21,233 nt of DNA from DASUBN01 sp035691665 (GTDB lineage Bacteria > Pseudomonadota > Gammaproteobacteria > Natronospirales > REEB76), in NCBI GenBank assembly GCA_035691665.1, contig DASSIS010000022.1:1-21233 (forward strand), written 5' to 3'. How positions within the stretch are numbered: the stretch's first letter is position 1; each line of letters begins with the position of its first letter. The translations under genes were made by a program, and so were the position numbers. Below are positions 6,051-12,862 of the stretch, piece after piece. The notes below the pieces were generated by a model. That model ran no database searches. It saw nothing but the letters and a program-made list of their open reading frames with translations, and was not told the origin of the DNA.

Positions 6051-7736
6051 ATGATGTTTCGTCGCATCGCTGTCTTCTCCGTGCTCATCCTGGTGTTCTC
6101 GTCCTGTTTGGCGGTAGAGCCTCAGTACGACCTCATCATCAAGAACGGCCACATCATGGACGGCACCGGCTCCCCCTGGTACGCGGCCGACCTCGCGGTG
6201 CAGGACGGGCGCATCGCCGCCATCGGCGACCTCTCGAAGGCCCAGGCCAAGCGTGTCATCGACGCCCACGGGCTCCTGGTGACGCCGGGCTTCATCGACA
6301 TGCTGGGCCAGTCGGAGATCACCATCCTGGTGGACCCGCGCCTGCCCTCCAAGATCTACCAGGGCATCACCACCGAGATCACCGGCGAGGGGGAATCCGT
6401 CGCGCCCCTGGACGACGAGATGATCAAGGAGAACCAGCCCGGCTACGACCACTACCACGTCACCCCCGACTGGCGGACCCTCACCCAGTACTTCGCGAGG
6501 CTGAAGAAACAGGGTATGGGCATCAACATGGGTACATATATAGGCGCGGCCTCGGTGCGGGAGATGGTGCTGGGATACGGCGACGTGGCGCCTACGGCGG
6601 ATCAGTTGAAGCAGATGCAGGCCCTGGTGGCGGAGGGCATGAAGGAGGGAGCCCTGGGGGTCTCCACCGCCCTGCAATACCCGCCTGCCCCTTACGCCAA
6701 GACCGATGAATTGATCGCCCTCGCCCAGACTGCCTCGGACTACGGCGGCATCTACGCCACCCACATGCGTAGCGAGGGCAACGCGGAGGACGCGGCCTTC
6801 GACGAGACCTTCCGCATCGCCAAGGAGGCCCGTATCCCGGTGGAAGTGTTCCACCTCAAGGCCTCGGGCAAGCAGAACTGGGGCCGGGCGGCGGCGGTGA
6901 TCCAGCGCATCGACGCGGCCAGGGCCCAAGGCCTCGACATCACCGCCGACACCTACGCCTACACCGCCTGGGAGAACGGCATGGCCGCCTTCATCCCGCC
7001 CTGGGCCCACGACGGCGGCAGCGAGAAGCTCATCGCCCGGCTCAAGGATCCGGCCACGCGCGCCAAGATCCGCGCCGACATGCTCACCCCCACCAAGGCC
7101 TGGGACAACGAGTGGCTCGCCATCGAAGGGTCTCAAGACATCCTCATCACCGCGGTGAGCGATCCCGCGTTGCTCGCCTACGAAGGCAAGCGCATGAGCG
7201 AGATCGCCAAGCAGTGGCACGAGGACCCCATCGACGCCATCTGCGACTTCCTCATCAAGGACAAGGCCGCCACCGAGGTGGCGGTGTTCGGCATGTCGCA
7301 GCCGGACGTGGACCTCATCCTGCAGCAGCCCTGGGTGTCCATCGACAACGATGCCTCGGGCACCTCGCCCGAAGGGTTGCTCGGCACCGAACATCCGCAC
7401 CCCCGGGCCTACGCGACTTTCCCCCGCATCCTGAGCAAGTACGTTCGCCAGGAGCACAAGCTCACGCTCGCCGACGCCATCCGCAAGTTCACCGCGCTGC
7501 CGGCCCAGCGGGAGCACCTCGTGGACCGGGGCGTGCTGAAGCTCGGCATGCGGGCGGACGTGGACGTGTTCGACCCGGATTCCATCCACGATGTCGCCAC
7601 CTACGACGATCCCAACCGCTTGTCGGTGGGGATGCAATACGTATTGGTGAACGGCGTACCCGTGATAGACGGCGGGAAGATGACCGGAGCGCTGCCCGGC
7701 CAGGTTTTATACGGTCCGGGCTATACGGGCAACTGA
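6051..7736 (+). CDS. Amidohydrolase, N-acyl-D-amino-acid deacylase (D-aminoacylase)-like, exported
   Basis: A 561-residue protein of the D-aminoacylase branch of the amidohydrolase superfamily, which hydrolyses N-acyl-D-amino acids. The N-terminus is a signal sequence ending VFSSC (Cys19), a possible though imperfect lipobox, so it is probably periplasmic. Family features: the leading beta sheet YDLIIKNGHIMDGTG, VTPGFID (78-83), YATHMRSEG with H238, EVFHLKASG with H268, ADTYAYTA, a substrate-side IDNDASG, and the C-terminal GMRADVDVFDP. Unusually, the HxH that follows PGFID in relatives is LGQSE here (85-89), and the Cys-containing NCG loop is GEGES (112-116), so the metal site is probably altered or mononuclear. 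I recall related exported proteins with the same DMLGQSE, so this may be a subfamily trait rather than decay. AGAGGAC precedes the start. The gene stands alone. Confidence 0.88.
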   Translation: MMFRRIAVFSVLILVFSSCLAVEPQYDLIIKNGHIMDGTGSPWYAADLAVQDGRIAAIGDLSKAQAKRVIDAHGLLVTPGFIDMLGQSEITILVDPRLPSKIYQGITTEITGEGESVAPLDDEMIKENQPGYDHYHVTPDWRTLTQYFARLKKQGMGINMGTYIGAASVREMVLGYGDVAPTADQLKQMQALVAEGMKEGALGVSTALQYPPAPYAKTDELIALAQTASDYGGIYATHMRSEGNAEDAAFDETFRIAKEARIPVEVFHLKASGKQNWGRAAAVIQRIDAARAQGLDITADTYAYTAWENGMAAFIPPWAHDGGSEKLIARLKDPATRAKIRADMLTPTKAWDNEWLAIEGSQDILITAVSDPALLAYEGKRMSEIAKQWHEDPIDAICDFLIKDKAATEVAVFGMSQPDVDLILQQPWVSIDNDASGTSPEGLLGTEHPHPRAYATFPRILSKYVRQEHKLTLADAIRKFTALPAQREHLVDRGVLKLGMRADVDVFDPDSIHDVATYDDPNRLSVGMQYVLVNGVPVIDGGKMTGALPGQVLYGPGYTGN

Positions 7737-7751
7737 ACAGCCAGCAGCTCG

Positions 7752-8186
7752 TTAAGCGTGCTGCTTCACCCATTCCATAAAAGGTCCCAGCGGCATGGCG
7801 CCCGAGATCCGTGCCGCCTCCTTGCCCCCCTTGAACAGGATGAGCGTGGGGATGCTGCGGATCCCTAGTCGCGCCGCGGTCTCCTGGTTCGCGTCCGTGT
7901 CGAGCTTCGCCAGGCGGAACCTGGGTTCGAGCTTCTCCGCCGCCTCGCTGAAGATGGGCGCGAAGCGCTGGCAGGGGCCGCACCAGGAGGCCCAGCAGTC
8001 CACCACCACGGGCAAGTCCGTGCCCGACACCATGGCGGCGAAGTTGGCGTCGTTGATCTCCACCGGGTGACCGGCGAAGAGCACCTCACCGCATTTGCCG
8101 CATTTCGGATGCTGGGCGAGCTTTTCCGTGGGCACGCGGTTGGACGCGCCGCAGGCGGGGCAGGCGATGTGGGTGGGGCTGGACAC
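7752..8186 (-). CDS. trxC: Thioredoxin 2 (TrxC-like) with N-terminal zinc ribbon
   Basis: A 144-residue cytoplasmic thioredoxin, a protein disulfide reductase recycled by thioredoxin reductase. The N-terminus carries two CxxC knuckles, C9/C12 and C29/C32, the zinc finger that distinguishes TrxC from TrxA. The thioredoxin fold follows with the active site WCGPC (C69, C72) and the cis-proline segment IRSIPTLILFKGG. Length matches E. coli TrxC (about 139). GGAG lies about 12 bases before the start, rather far. It is the last gene of the leftward cluster 9562 to 7752, 26 bases after the 57-residue gene. In relatives trxC responds to oxidative stress; no such site is recognised here. Confidence 0.95.
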   Translation of the reverse strand: MSSPTHIACPACGASNRVPTEKLAQHPKCGKCGEVLFAGHPVEINDANFAAMVSGTDLPVVVDCWASWCGPCQRFAPIFSEAAEKLEPRFRLAKLDTDANQETAARLGIRSIPTLILFKGGKEAARISGAMPLGPFMEWVKQHA

Positions 8187-8212
8187 GGGAAACTCCGAAG
8201 GTCGTCGCGAAC

Positions 8213-8386
8213 CTATTTATGGTCGCGATCCCGGGGTTTCAAGGGTGGAGCGCTGCGCCCGCGATCCTTGTGGCCGTGCTCGTGGAGCTGGGGGGTCACG
8301 GCGATGGGGTCGCTGGCCGGGAAGGTCTCTTCCAGGGCCTCGTCCAGCGCCTCGTCCTCGCGTTGCTTCTCTTTCTCGTTTCCCAT
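8213..8386 (-). CDS. 57-aa acidic protein with ALDEALEETFPASDP motif
   Basis: A short gene between trxC and greB, start ATG 8386, stop TAG at 8213-8215. The product begins MGNEKEKQREDEALDEALEE, then TFPASDPIAVTPQ, and ends in a charged, His/Lys-rich tail (HEHGHKDRGR then PLKPRDRDHK). The LDEALEETFPASDP segment is a signature I recall from very small, widespread but uncharacterised bacterial proteins, which is why I call it coding despite its size. It is probably helical at the N-terminus and disordered after residue 30, and soluble. GGGGGAG lies about 14 bases upstream, an imperfect ribosome binding site. Overlapping longer frames on both strands here are Arg/Pro-rich shadows. Confidence 0.75.
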   Translation of the reverse strand: MGNEKEKQREDEALDEALEETFPASDPIAVTPQLHEHGHKDRGRSAPPLKPRDRDHK

Positions 8387-8440
8387 GGCCCGATTGTCGC
8401 TCCCCCGAGGACCGGGCGCCAGCGCACATAATGCAGCGCT

Positions 8441-8938
<498 letters not shown>

Positions 8939-8944
8939 GGCGGA

Positions 8945-9562
8945 TTAAGCCTGCGGCGCCTGCCGGGTGAGCCAGCGGCTCGCGAGCATGAGCCAGAGCA
9001 CGATGAGCAGGATCACGAACTTCTGGGCGGCGCCCCGGGGCAGGGCGCTCCACAGCCCGTAGAGCAGCAGCGCCACGAAGGTCAGGCTCGCGAGGCCGAA
9101 GGCCTTGGGAAAGTGCCGGCGCCAGCGCGCGTCGAGGCTGAAGGTCCAGGAGCGCAGCAGCATCCCCAAGGTCACCGTGAGGAAGGCGATGAGCGCCGCC
9201 AGGTTGTGCACGATGCCGTGCAGGGTCGGGCCCGGGGCGGCATGGGTGTCCGTATGGGACACCGCCACCACGCACACGCTCACGGCGCCGACGGCGAAGA
9301 GCGCCAGGGCGAGCGGGCTCTGCACCGGCGGTTCGAACGAGAGATGGAAGGCCAGCGCGATGCAGAGGATCGCCGCCGCCAGCGCGAAGTAGGCGGCGAT
9401 CAGCCAGACGCAGCCCGGACCCAGGAGGTAGAAGCTGATGGGGGTCGTCACCCAGTCGAGGTCCAGGCGCAGGAACTGCAACACCAGGGCGGTGACGAAG
9501 AAGAACATGAGGCCGGGCATAGCGAGGGCCCCGAGCCAGTAGGAGAGGGTGCTCTTCTGCAT
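8945..9562 (-). CDS. DUF998-like six-helix membrane protein
   Basis: A 205-residue inner-membrane protein with six predicted helices at about 9-30, 47-73, 83-102, 116-137, 153-172 and 180-197. Between helices 3 and 4 it has HTDTHAAPGPTLHGIVHN, a His-rich loop typical of DUF998 proteins, whose role is unknown. Only six bases separate its stop from the greB start, so it leads the operon with greB. Function cannot be inferred beyond an integral membrane protein; the His residues might bind a metal or a lipid headgroup. Confidence 0.8.
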   Translation of the reverse strand: MQKSTLSYWLGALAMPGLMFFFVTALVLQFLRLDLDWVTTPISFYLLGPGCVWLIAAYFALAAAILCIALAFHLSFEPPVQSPLALALFAVGAVSVCVVAVSHTDTHAAPGPTLHGIVHNLAALIAFLTVTLGMLLRSWTFSLDARWRRHFPKAFGLASLTFVALLLYGLWSALPRGAAQKFVILLIVLWLMLASRWLTRQAPQA

Positions 9563-9643
9563 GTCCGGCCACGCTCCGTCGCCTTTCCAGCGGGCATTTT
9601 AGCAGGCATGTCCGCGGTCCGGTTTTGCTAAGCTGGCGCCCGC

Positions 9644-10180
9644 ATGGTGTTCGCCTACTACAAGCGCTTGAGCGCGGCCGACAAGCGCATCTATGCGGAG
9701 AGCGACCGCATCGAGCGGGTCGCGCTGCCGGACCCGGCAAGGCTGCATCCTCTGATTCCCGAGCTGGAGGCAGCACTGCTCGCCGACGACCGCCTGCGGG
9801 TGCAGGAAGCCTGCCGCCGGCTCGCGGCCGGGATGGTGGAGCAGCTCGCCATCAGGCCCGTGGAGCTCAAGGTGCTGGCGGTGCGCCCCTCCAACGACTA
9901 CGGAGAACTGCACGGCCTCTACGAGGGCGTGGAGGGCCGGCTCAAGACCGCGAAGATCAGCCTGTGGATGCGCACCGCCCAGAAGAAACGCGCCGTGGCC
10001 TTCCGCAGCTTCCTGCGCACCTTCCTGCACGAGATCTGCCATCACCTGGACTACGAACATTTCCGGCTGGCGGACTCCTTCCACACCGAGGGCTTCTACA
10101 AGCGGGAATCGAGCCTGTTCTACCAGCTCGTGCCGGACGCCAAGCCCCTGCGGGCCGCCAGGCCCAAACCCGCCAAATGA
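9644..10180 (+). CDS. Zincin-like putative metallopeptidase (HEICHHLDY)
   Basis: A 178-residue soluble protein without a signal peptide. The core HEICHHLDY at residues 129-137 is an HExxH zinc-metallopeptidase motif (H129, E130, H133) with an additional H134; H147 in SFHTEGFYKRESSL is a plausible third ligand. The N-terminal half is helical (about 7-75), and a beta stretch PVELKVLAV, then GELHGLYEGV and KTAKISLWMR, precedes the motif, as the substrate-edge strand does in zincins. I do not know the substrate; small intracellular HExxH proteins of this size are mostly uncharacterised. The ATG lies 10 bases after a TGCTAAGCT extended -10-like element and has no Shine-Dalgarno, so the mRNA may be nearly leaderless. 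A bidirectional terminator follows the stop. Confidence 0.8.
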   Translation: MVFAYYKRLSAADKRIYAESDRIERVALPDPARLHPLIPELEAALLADDRLRVQEACRRLAAGMVEQLAIRPVELKVLAVRPSNDYGELHGLYEGVEGRLKTAKISLWMRTAQKKRAVAFRSFLRTFLHEICHHLDYEHFRLADSFHTEGFYKRESSLFYQLVPDAKPLRAARPKPAK

Positions 10181-10204
10181 AAGGGGCGCCCGAGGGCGCC
10201 CCTT
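10181..10204. terminator. Hairpin terminator between convergent genes
   Basis: A perfect 10-bp stem (AAGGGGCGCC with GGCGCCCCTT) around a CGAG tetraloop begins directly after the stop at 10180 and ends 23 bases before the convergent gene's stop at 10227. The A and T ends give a short T-run in both directions, so it probably serves both genes. Confidence 0.75.
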
Positions 10205-10226
10205 CCTTCTCCATCAGTCCCTCGTC

Positions 10227-11204
10227 TCACTCGTGGATGCGGATGTCGCCGCTCAGGGTGCGGGCGCTCAGCTGGGCGTCGCCGCTGCCGTTGGTGAAGT
10301 GCAGCTCCATGCCGGGGCTGTACTTGCTCACCCGGTTTGGGCGCGGGCCGAAGCTGTTGTCGATGTCGCCGCTGAAGCTCGACACGTCGAAGTGGGCGCT
10401 GGTCGAGGACCCGATGCCAAGCTCCACGTCGCCGCTCACGTTGTGGAACTCGTAGTCGCCGCCCTTCGACAGGCTTCCAAGGAAGGTGAGGTTGCCGGAG
10501 GTGGAGCTGAGCTCGGCGCCGGTCAGGTGCCCGTCGTTCACCTTCACGTCCCCGCTCACGCTCTCGGCGTGCAGGCTGCCGTCCACGTCCGTCACATGCA
10601 CCCCGCCGCTCACGCTGGTGGCGGTGATGTTGGCGTTCTTGGCCGAGCCGGACACGGTCACGTCGCCGCTGATGCTATGCACATCCACGCGGCTGGCGCT
10701 GGACTCGAGCACCAGGGTGCCGCTCACGGTGCCGAGCCGGGCGGCGCCCGTGAGGCCCCGGGCATCGATGTCGGCGCTCACGGTGCTCGCCTCGACGCGG
10801 CTCCCGGCCGGCACGTAGATGGTGAGGTCGGCGCATTCGTCGCAGTCGTCGCTGTGCACGTCGTGCGGCAGCACCGCCTTGATGCTGATGCCGGAGTCGT
10901 CGCTGTTGATCTCGAGACGCTTCACAACCGAGCCCAGAGTGCCGGTGATGCGCACCTGGTCCTTGTCCCAGCCGTGGATCTTCACGGTGCCGGCCAGGTT
11001 GTCGATGCGCACCTCGCCGTCGGCCTTGGCGGGCCGGGTCTCGTCCACCTTGCGGCTCGCGGCGGGCGGGGCATCCTCGTCGCTGTCGTAATCGGAGTCG
11101 TGGGCATAGGCGGTGCTGGAGGTCAGGGTGAGCAGCGAGAAGCTCGCCACCACCGTGGCCATGCCGAGCAGCACGTATACCAGGATGATCGAAAGGCGTT
11201 TCAT
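10227..11204 (-). CDS. DUF4097-type beta-helix protein, exported
   Basis: A 325-residue exported protein. The N-terminus is a signal peptide or anchor, MKRLSIILVYVLLGMATVVA then SFSLLTLTSSTAYA, followed by an acidic stretch (HDSDYDSDEDAPP). The body is a repeated beta structure with the hallmark [ST]-x-S-G-[DN]-[VIL] motif: SVSADI, TVSGTL, SISGDV, SVSGGV, SVSGDV, STSGNL, NVSGDV, SFSGDI and TLSGDI, nine turns of about 22-28 residues, characteristic of the DUF4097 family (right-handed helical adhesin-like fold). Function in the family is unsettled; it is often paired with sigma/anti-sigma genes. It starts four bases inside the preceding gene, third in the sigma factor operon, so it is presumably co-produced with the regulators. 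Confidence 0.88.
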   Translation of the reverse strand: MKRLSIILVYVLLGMATVVASFSLLTLTSSTAYAHDSDYDSDEDAPPAASRKVDETRPAKADGEVRIDNLAGTVKIHGWDKDQVRITGTLGSVVKRLEINSDDSGISIKAVLPHDVHSDDCDECADLTIYVPAGSRVEASTVSADIDARGLTGAARLGTVSGTLVLESSASRVDVHSISGDVTVSGSAKNANITATSVSGGVHVTDVDGSLHAESVSGDVKVNDGHLTGAELSSTSGNLTFLGSLSKGGDYEFHNVSGDVELGIGSSTSAHFDVSSFSGDIDNSFGPRPNRVSKYSPGMELHFTNGSGDAQLSARTLSGDIRIHE

Positions 11205-11731
11205 AGTTCGTTCCTCGTGGTGGTCTGGGCCTGGGCCTGCTGGGTGGCCGCCAGCAGCTGGGCCTCATTCTGGTAAAGGTCGTAGAGCAGCGAACGCAGG
11301 CGCGGATTGTTCGGATCCTTATCCAGCGCCCCTTGGATCTGTTGCATCGAACCCTCGATGATGCGCAGGTTCTTCAGGATCACCTCGCGGGTGGCCGGCG
11401 CCAGGTTGGGCGCGGACTGCACCGTGTTCTCGGCCAGGGCCGCCCGCTGCGCGAAGTACTGCGCCTGCGGGTCCGGGGTCGCGGCGGCGAGCTGGGTGGC
11501 CGGCACCGTGGTGGCTTCCGGAGCCTGCTTCGCCAGGCTGAACCAGAGACCGCCGGCGCCCACCGCCACGAACAGGCTGGCGGCGAGACCGTAGGCCCAG
11601 AGCGGGCGCTTGGCGCGCTGCTTGCGTCCGATGCGCGCAGCGATGCCCGGCCACAGGTCGCGGCCCGGGGCGATCTCCCGCGGCAGCCGCTCCACGGCCT
11701 TGATGGGCTTGTCGTCGTTCACGTTGTTCAT
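11201..11731 (-). CDS. Single-pass membrane protein, putative anti-sigma factor
   Basis: A 176-residue protein with a cytoplasmic N-terminus (MNNVNDDKPIKAVERLPREI), a motif APGRDLWPGIAARI seen in proteins placed next to ECF sigma factors, one membrane helix (about 44-63) and a periplasmic C-terminal part that is Ala/Gln-rich and helical (about 105-165: REVILKNLRIIEGSMQQIQG). No zinc-binding HxxxCxxC of ZAS-type anti-sigma factors is present. Its four-base overlap with the sigma factor gene (11728-11731) and with the DUF4097 gene (11201-11204) makes co-translation likely. Assignment as an anti-sigma factor is inference from topology and position. Confidence 0.75.
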   Translation of the reverse strand: MNNVNDDKPIKAVERLPREIAPGRDLWPGIAARIGRKQRAKRPLWAYGLAASLFVAVGAGGLWFSLAKQAPEATTVPATQLAAATPDPQAQYFAQRAALAENTVQSAPNLAPATREVILKNLRIIEGSMQQIQGALDKDPNNPRLRSLLYDLYQNEAQLLAATQQAQAQTTTRNEL

Positions 11732-12339
11732 GCTTCCAACCTCTCCCGCAACAGACGGCGGGCGCGATGCAGGTGTGCTTTGCTGGTGCCGACCGCGAGG
11801 CCGGTCATCTGCGCGATCTCCTCGTGGCTGTGGCCTTCCACGTCGAAGAGCACGAAGACCATGCGCGCGGCCGGCGGCAGTTCGGCGATGGACGCTTCCA
11901 GGTCCATGGCGTGCTCCGGCCCCGCGTCGGCCGCGGGCACCGACTCCAGGATCTCGTCGTCCTTATGCGTCACCCAGGCCGCCTGGCGCAGCTGGGTGCG
12001 GTGCCGTTCGAGCACCGTGTTCACCGCGATGCGGTGCACCCAGGTGCCGAAACTGCTGTCGCCGCGGAAGCTGCCTAGGGATTCCCAGGCGCGCACGAAG
12101 GCGTCCTGGGTGCATTCCTCCGCGAGCGTCGCGTTGCCGGCGAGCCTCAGGCACACCGCGTGTACCCGGCCCACGTAGCGCCGATAGAGCTGCTCGAAGG
12201 CGGCCATGTCGCCGTCCCGGGCGCGGGCGGCGACGGCGCTCTCGTCGGCGGGATCCGGTGTCATGCGGGTCGGCATCTGCATGGCGAGAGCGCTTTCCAT
12301 GCCCCTTTGATGCGCGGTGAGGCGGCGGGGTTTATCCAT
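11728..12339 (-). CDS. ECF-family RNA polymerase sigma factor
   Basis: A 203-residue group 4 (ECF) sigma factor. Region 2 is visible at about 35-105: FEQLYRRYVGRVHAVCLRLA, EECTQDAFVRAWESLGSFRG and TWVHRIAVNTVLERHRTQ. A linker follows and region 4 at about 150-200: LPPAARMVFVLFDVEGHSHE, EIAQMTGLAVGTSKAHLHRA with RRLLRERLE. The first 30 residues are low in homology; a downstream Met (such as MTPDPADES, residue 26) could be the true start, but no better ribosome binding site decides it. It heads a three-gene operon with overlapping ends, and a plausible promoter lies at 12374-12402. The ArsR gene diverges from it across 118 bases. Confidence 0.93.
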   Translation of the reverse strand: MDKPRRLTAHQRGMESALAMQMPTRMTPDPADESAVAARARDGDMAAFEQLYRRYVGRVHAVCLRLAGNATLAEECTQDAFVRAWESLGSFRGDSSFGTWVHRIAVNTVLERHRTQLRQAAWVTHKDDEILESVPAADAGPEHAMDLEASIAELPPAARMVFVLFDVEGHSHEEIAQMTGLAVGTSKAHLHRARRLLRERLEA

Positions 12340-12373
12340 AATCTCTGGGAATCGGGCCTAAAGGGCCTATGCC

Positions 12374-12402
12374 AGTCTAGGCAGGGGCAGGGAGGGCCGC
12401 AA
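12374..12402 (-). promoter_or_regulatory. Candidate promoter of the ECF sigma operon
   Basis: On the minus strand, TTGCGG (12402-12397) and TAGACT (12379-12374) are separated by 17 bases, 34 bases upstream of the ATG at 12339. The -10 matches consensus at four of six positions and the -35 at three; the spacing is exact. Housekeeping-type reading; an ECF-type promoter was not seen. Confidence 0.35.
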
Positions 12403-12422
12403 ATACGGGGGGTTAAGAAGTA

Positions 12423-12450
12423 TTGACATATCGAAAAATTTCGATATACT
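12423..12450 (+). promoter_or_regulatory. Promoter of the arsR-type gene
   Basis: TTGACA (12423-12428), a perfect -35 box, and TATACT (12445-12450), a good -10, with a 16-base spacer. Transcription would start about seven bases on, at or one base before the ATG at 12458; no Shine-Dalgarno sequence is present, so the mRNA is probably leaderless. Confidence 0.85.
12428..12447. promoter_or_regulatory. Palindromic operator inside the arsR promoter
   Basis: Perfect 9-bp arms ATATCGAAA (12428-12436) and TTTCGATAT (12439-12447) around two A's. The site fills the spacer between -35 and -10 and overlaps the -10, so bound repressor would block RNA polymerase. Size and position are typical of ArsR-family operators, suggesting autoregulation (inferred). 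Confidence 0.8.
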
Positions 12451-12457
12451 GTTTTAC

Positions 12458-12760
12458 ATGGATCAAGTACTCCTCTTCAAGGCCCTGGCCAACAAGTCCC
12501 GCCTGCAGATCCTGCAGTGGATGAAGGATCCGGGGAAGCATTTCGGCGAGATGCACCTGGGCACACCCCGGGGCAAGCTCGTGTGCGTGAGCGAGATCCA
12601 GGAGAAGCTCGGGCTCTCCCAATCCACCGCCTCGCACTACCTGGCGATGCTCATGAAGGCGGGCCTGGTCCTGCCGCGCCGCGACGGACAGTACACCTTC
12701 TACGAACGCAACGAAGACGCGCTCAAAGAGTTGAGCAAGTACCTGAAAGAAGAGATTTGA
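12458..12760 (+). CDS. ArsR-family transcriptional repressor
   Basis: A 100-residue winged-helix regulator: FKALANKSRLQILQWMKDPG at the N-terminus, the recognition helix region GLSQSTASHYLAMLMKAGLV, and the beta wing RRDGQYTFYERNED. Only one cysteine exists, C43 in LVCVSE at the start of the helix that carries the CxC metal site in true ArsR/SmtB sensors; with a single Cys, metal sensing of that type is unlikely, and a thiol-based response to electrophiles or oxidants is a fair inference given the enzymes downstream. The ATG is 8 bases after the -10 element and has no ribosome binding site. A terminator closes the gene (12775-12797), and a second degenerate copy of its operator precedes the OYE gene, so the repressor probably controls both. 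Confidence 0.92.
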   Translation: MDQVLLFKALANKSRLQILQWMKDPGKHFGEMHLGTPRGKLVCVSEIQEKLGLSQSTASHYLAMLMKAGLVLPRRDGQYTFYERNEDALKELSKYLKEEI

Positions 12761-12774
12761 GACCTGCTTTGGGA

Positions 12775-12797
12775 CGCCCACCCCTGGGCGATTTTTT
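12775..12797 (+). terminator. Rho-independent terminator after the arsR-type gene
   Basis: Stem CGCCCA (12775-12780), loop CCCC, TGGGCG (12785-12790), then A and six T's (12792-12797). It separates the regulator transcript from the OYE-GST-DoxX operon. Confidence 0.8.
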
Positions 12798-12806
12798 GAA
12801 GCCTGG

Positions 12807-12826
12807 ATATCGAAATTCATAGATAT
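12807..12826. promoter_or_regulatory. Second, degenerate copy of the operator upstream of the OYE gene
   Basis: ATATCGAAA (12807-12815) is identical to the left arm of the operator at 12428; a two-base spacer (TT) and CATAGATAT (12818-12826) follow, the latter matching the right arm at five of nine positions. It sits about 37 bases before the ATG at 12863. A weak TTGAAG at 12796-12801 may be the -35. It links the regulator to the downstream enzymes. Confidence 0.65.
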
Positions 12827-12862
12827 CTAATAACACTGCAGCAAAACGACACGGAGTAGACC

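Noticed and set aside
6024..7637. 537-codon frame on the minus strand opposite the amidohydrolase
   Set aside because: The composition (Gly, Val, Arg, His) is typical of antisense of a GC-rich gene, and the plus-strand protein has clear family motifs.
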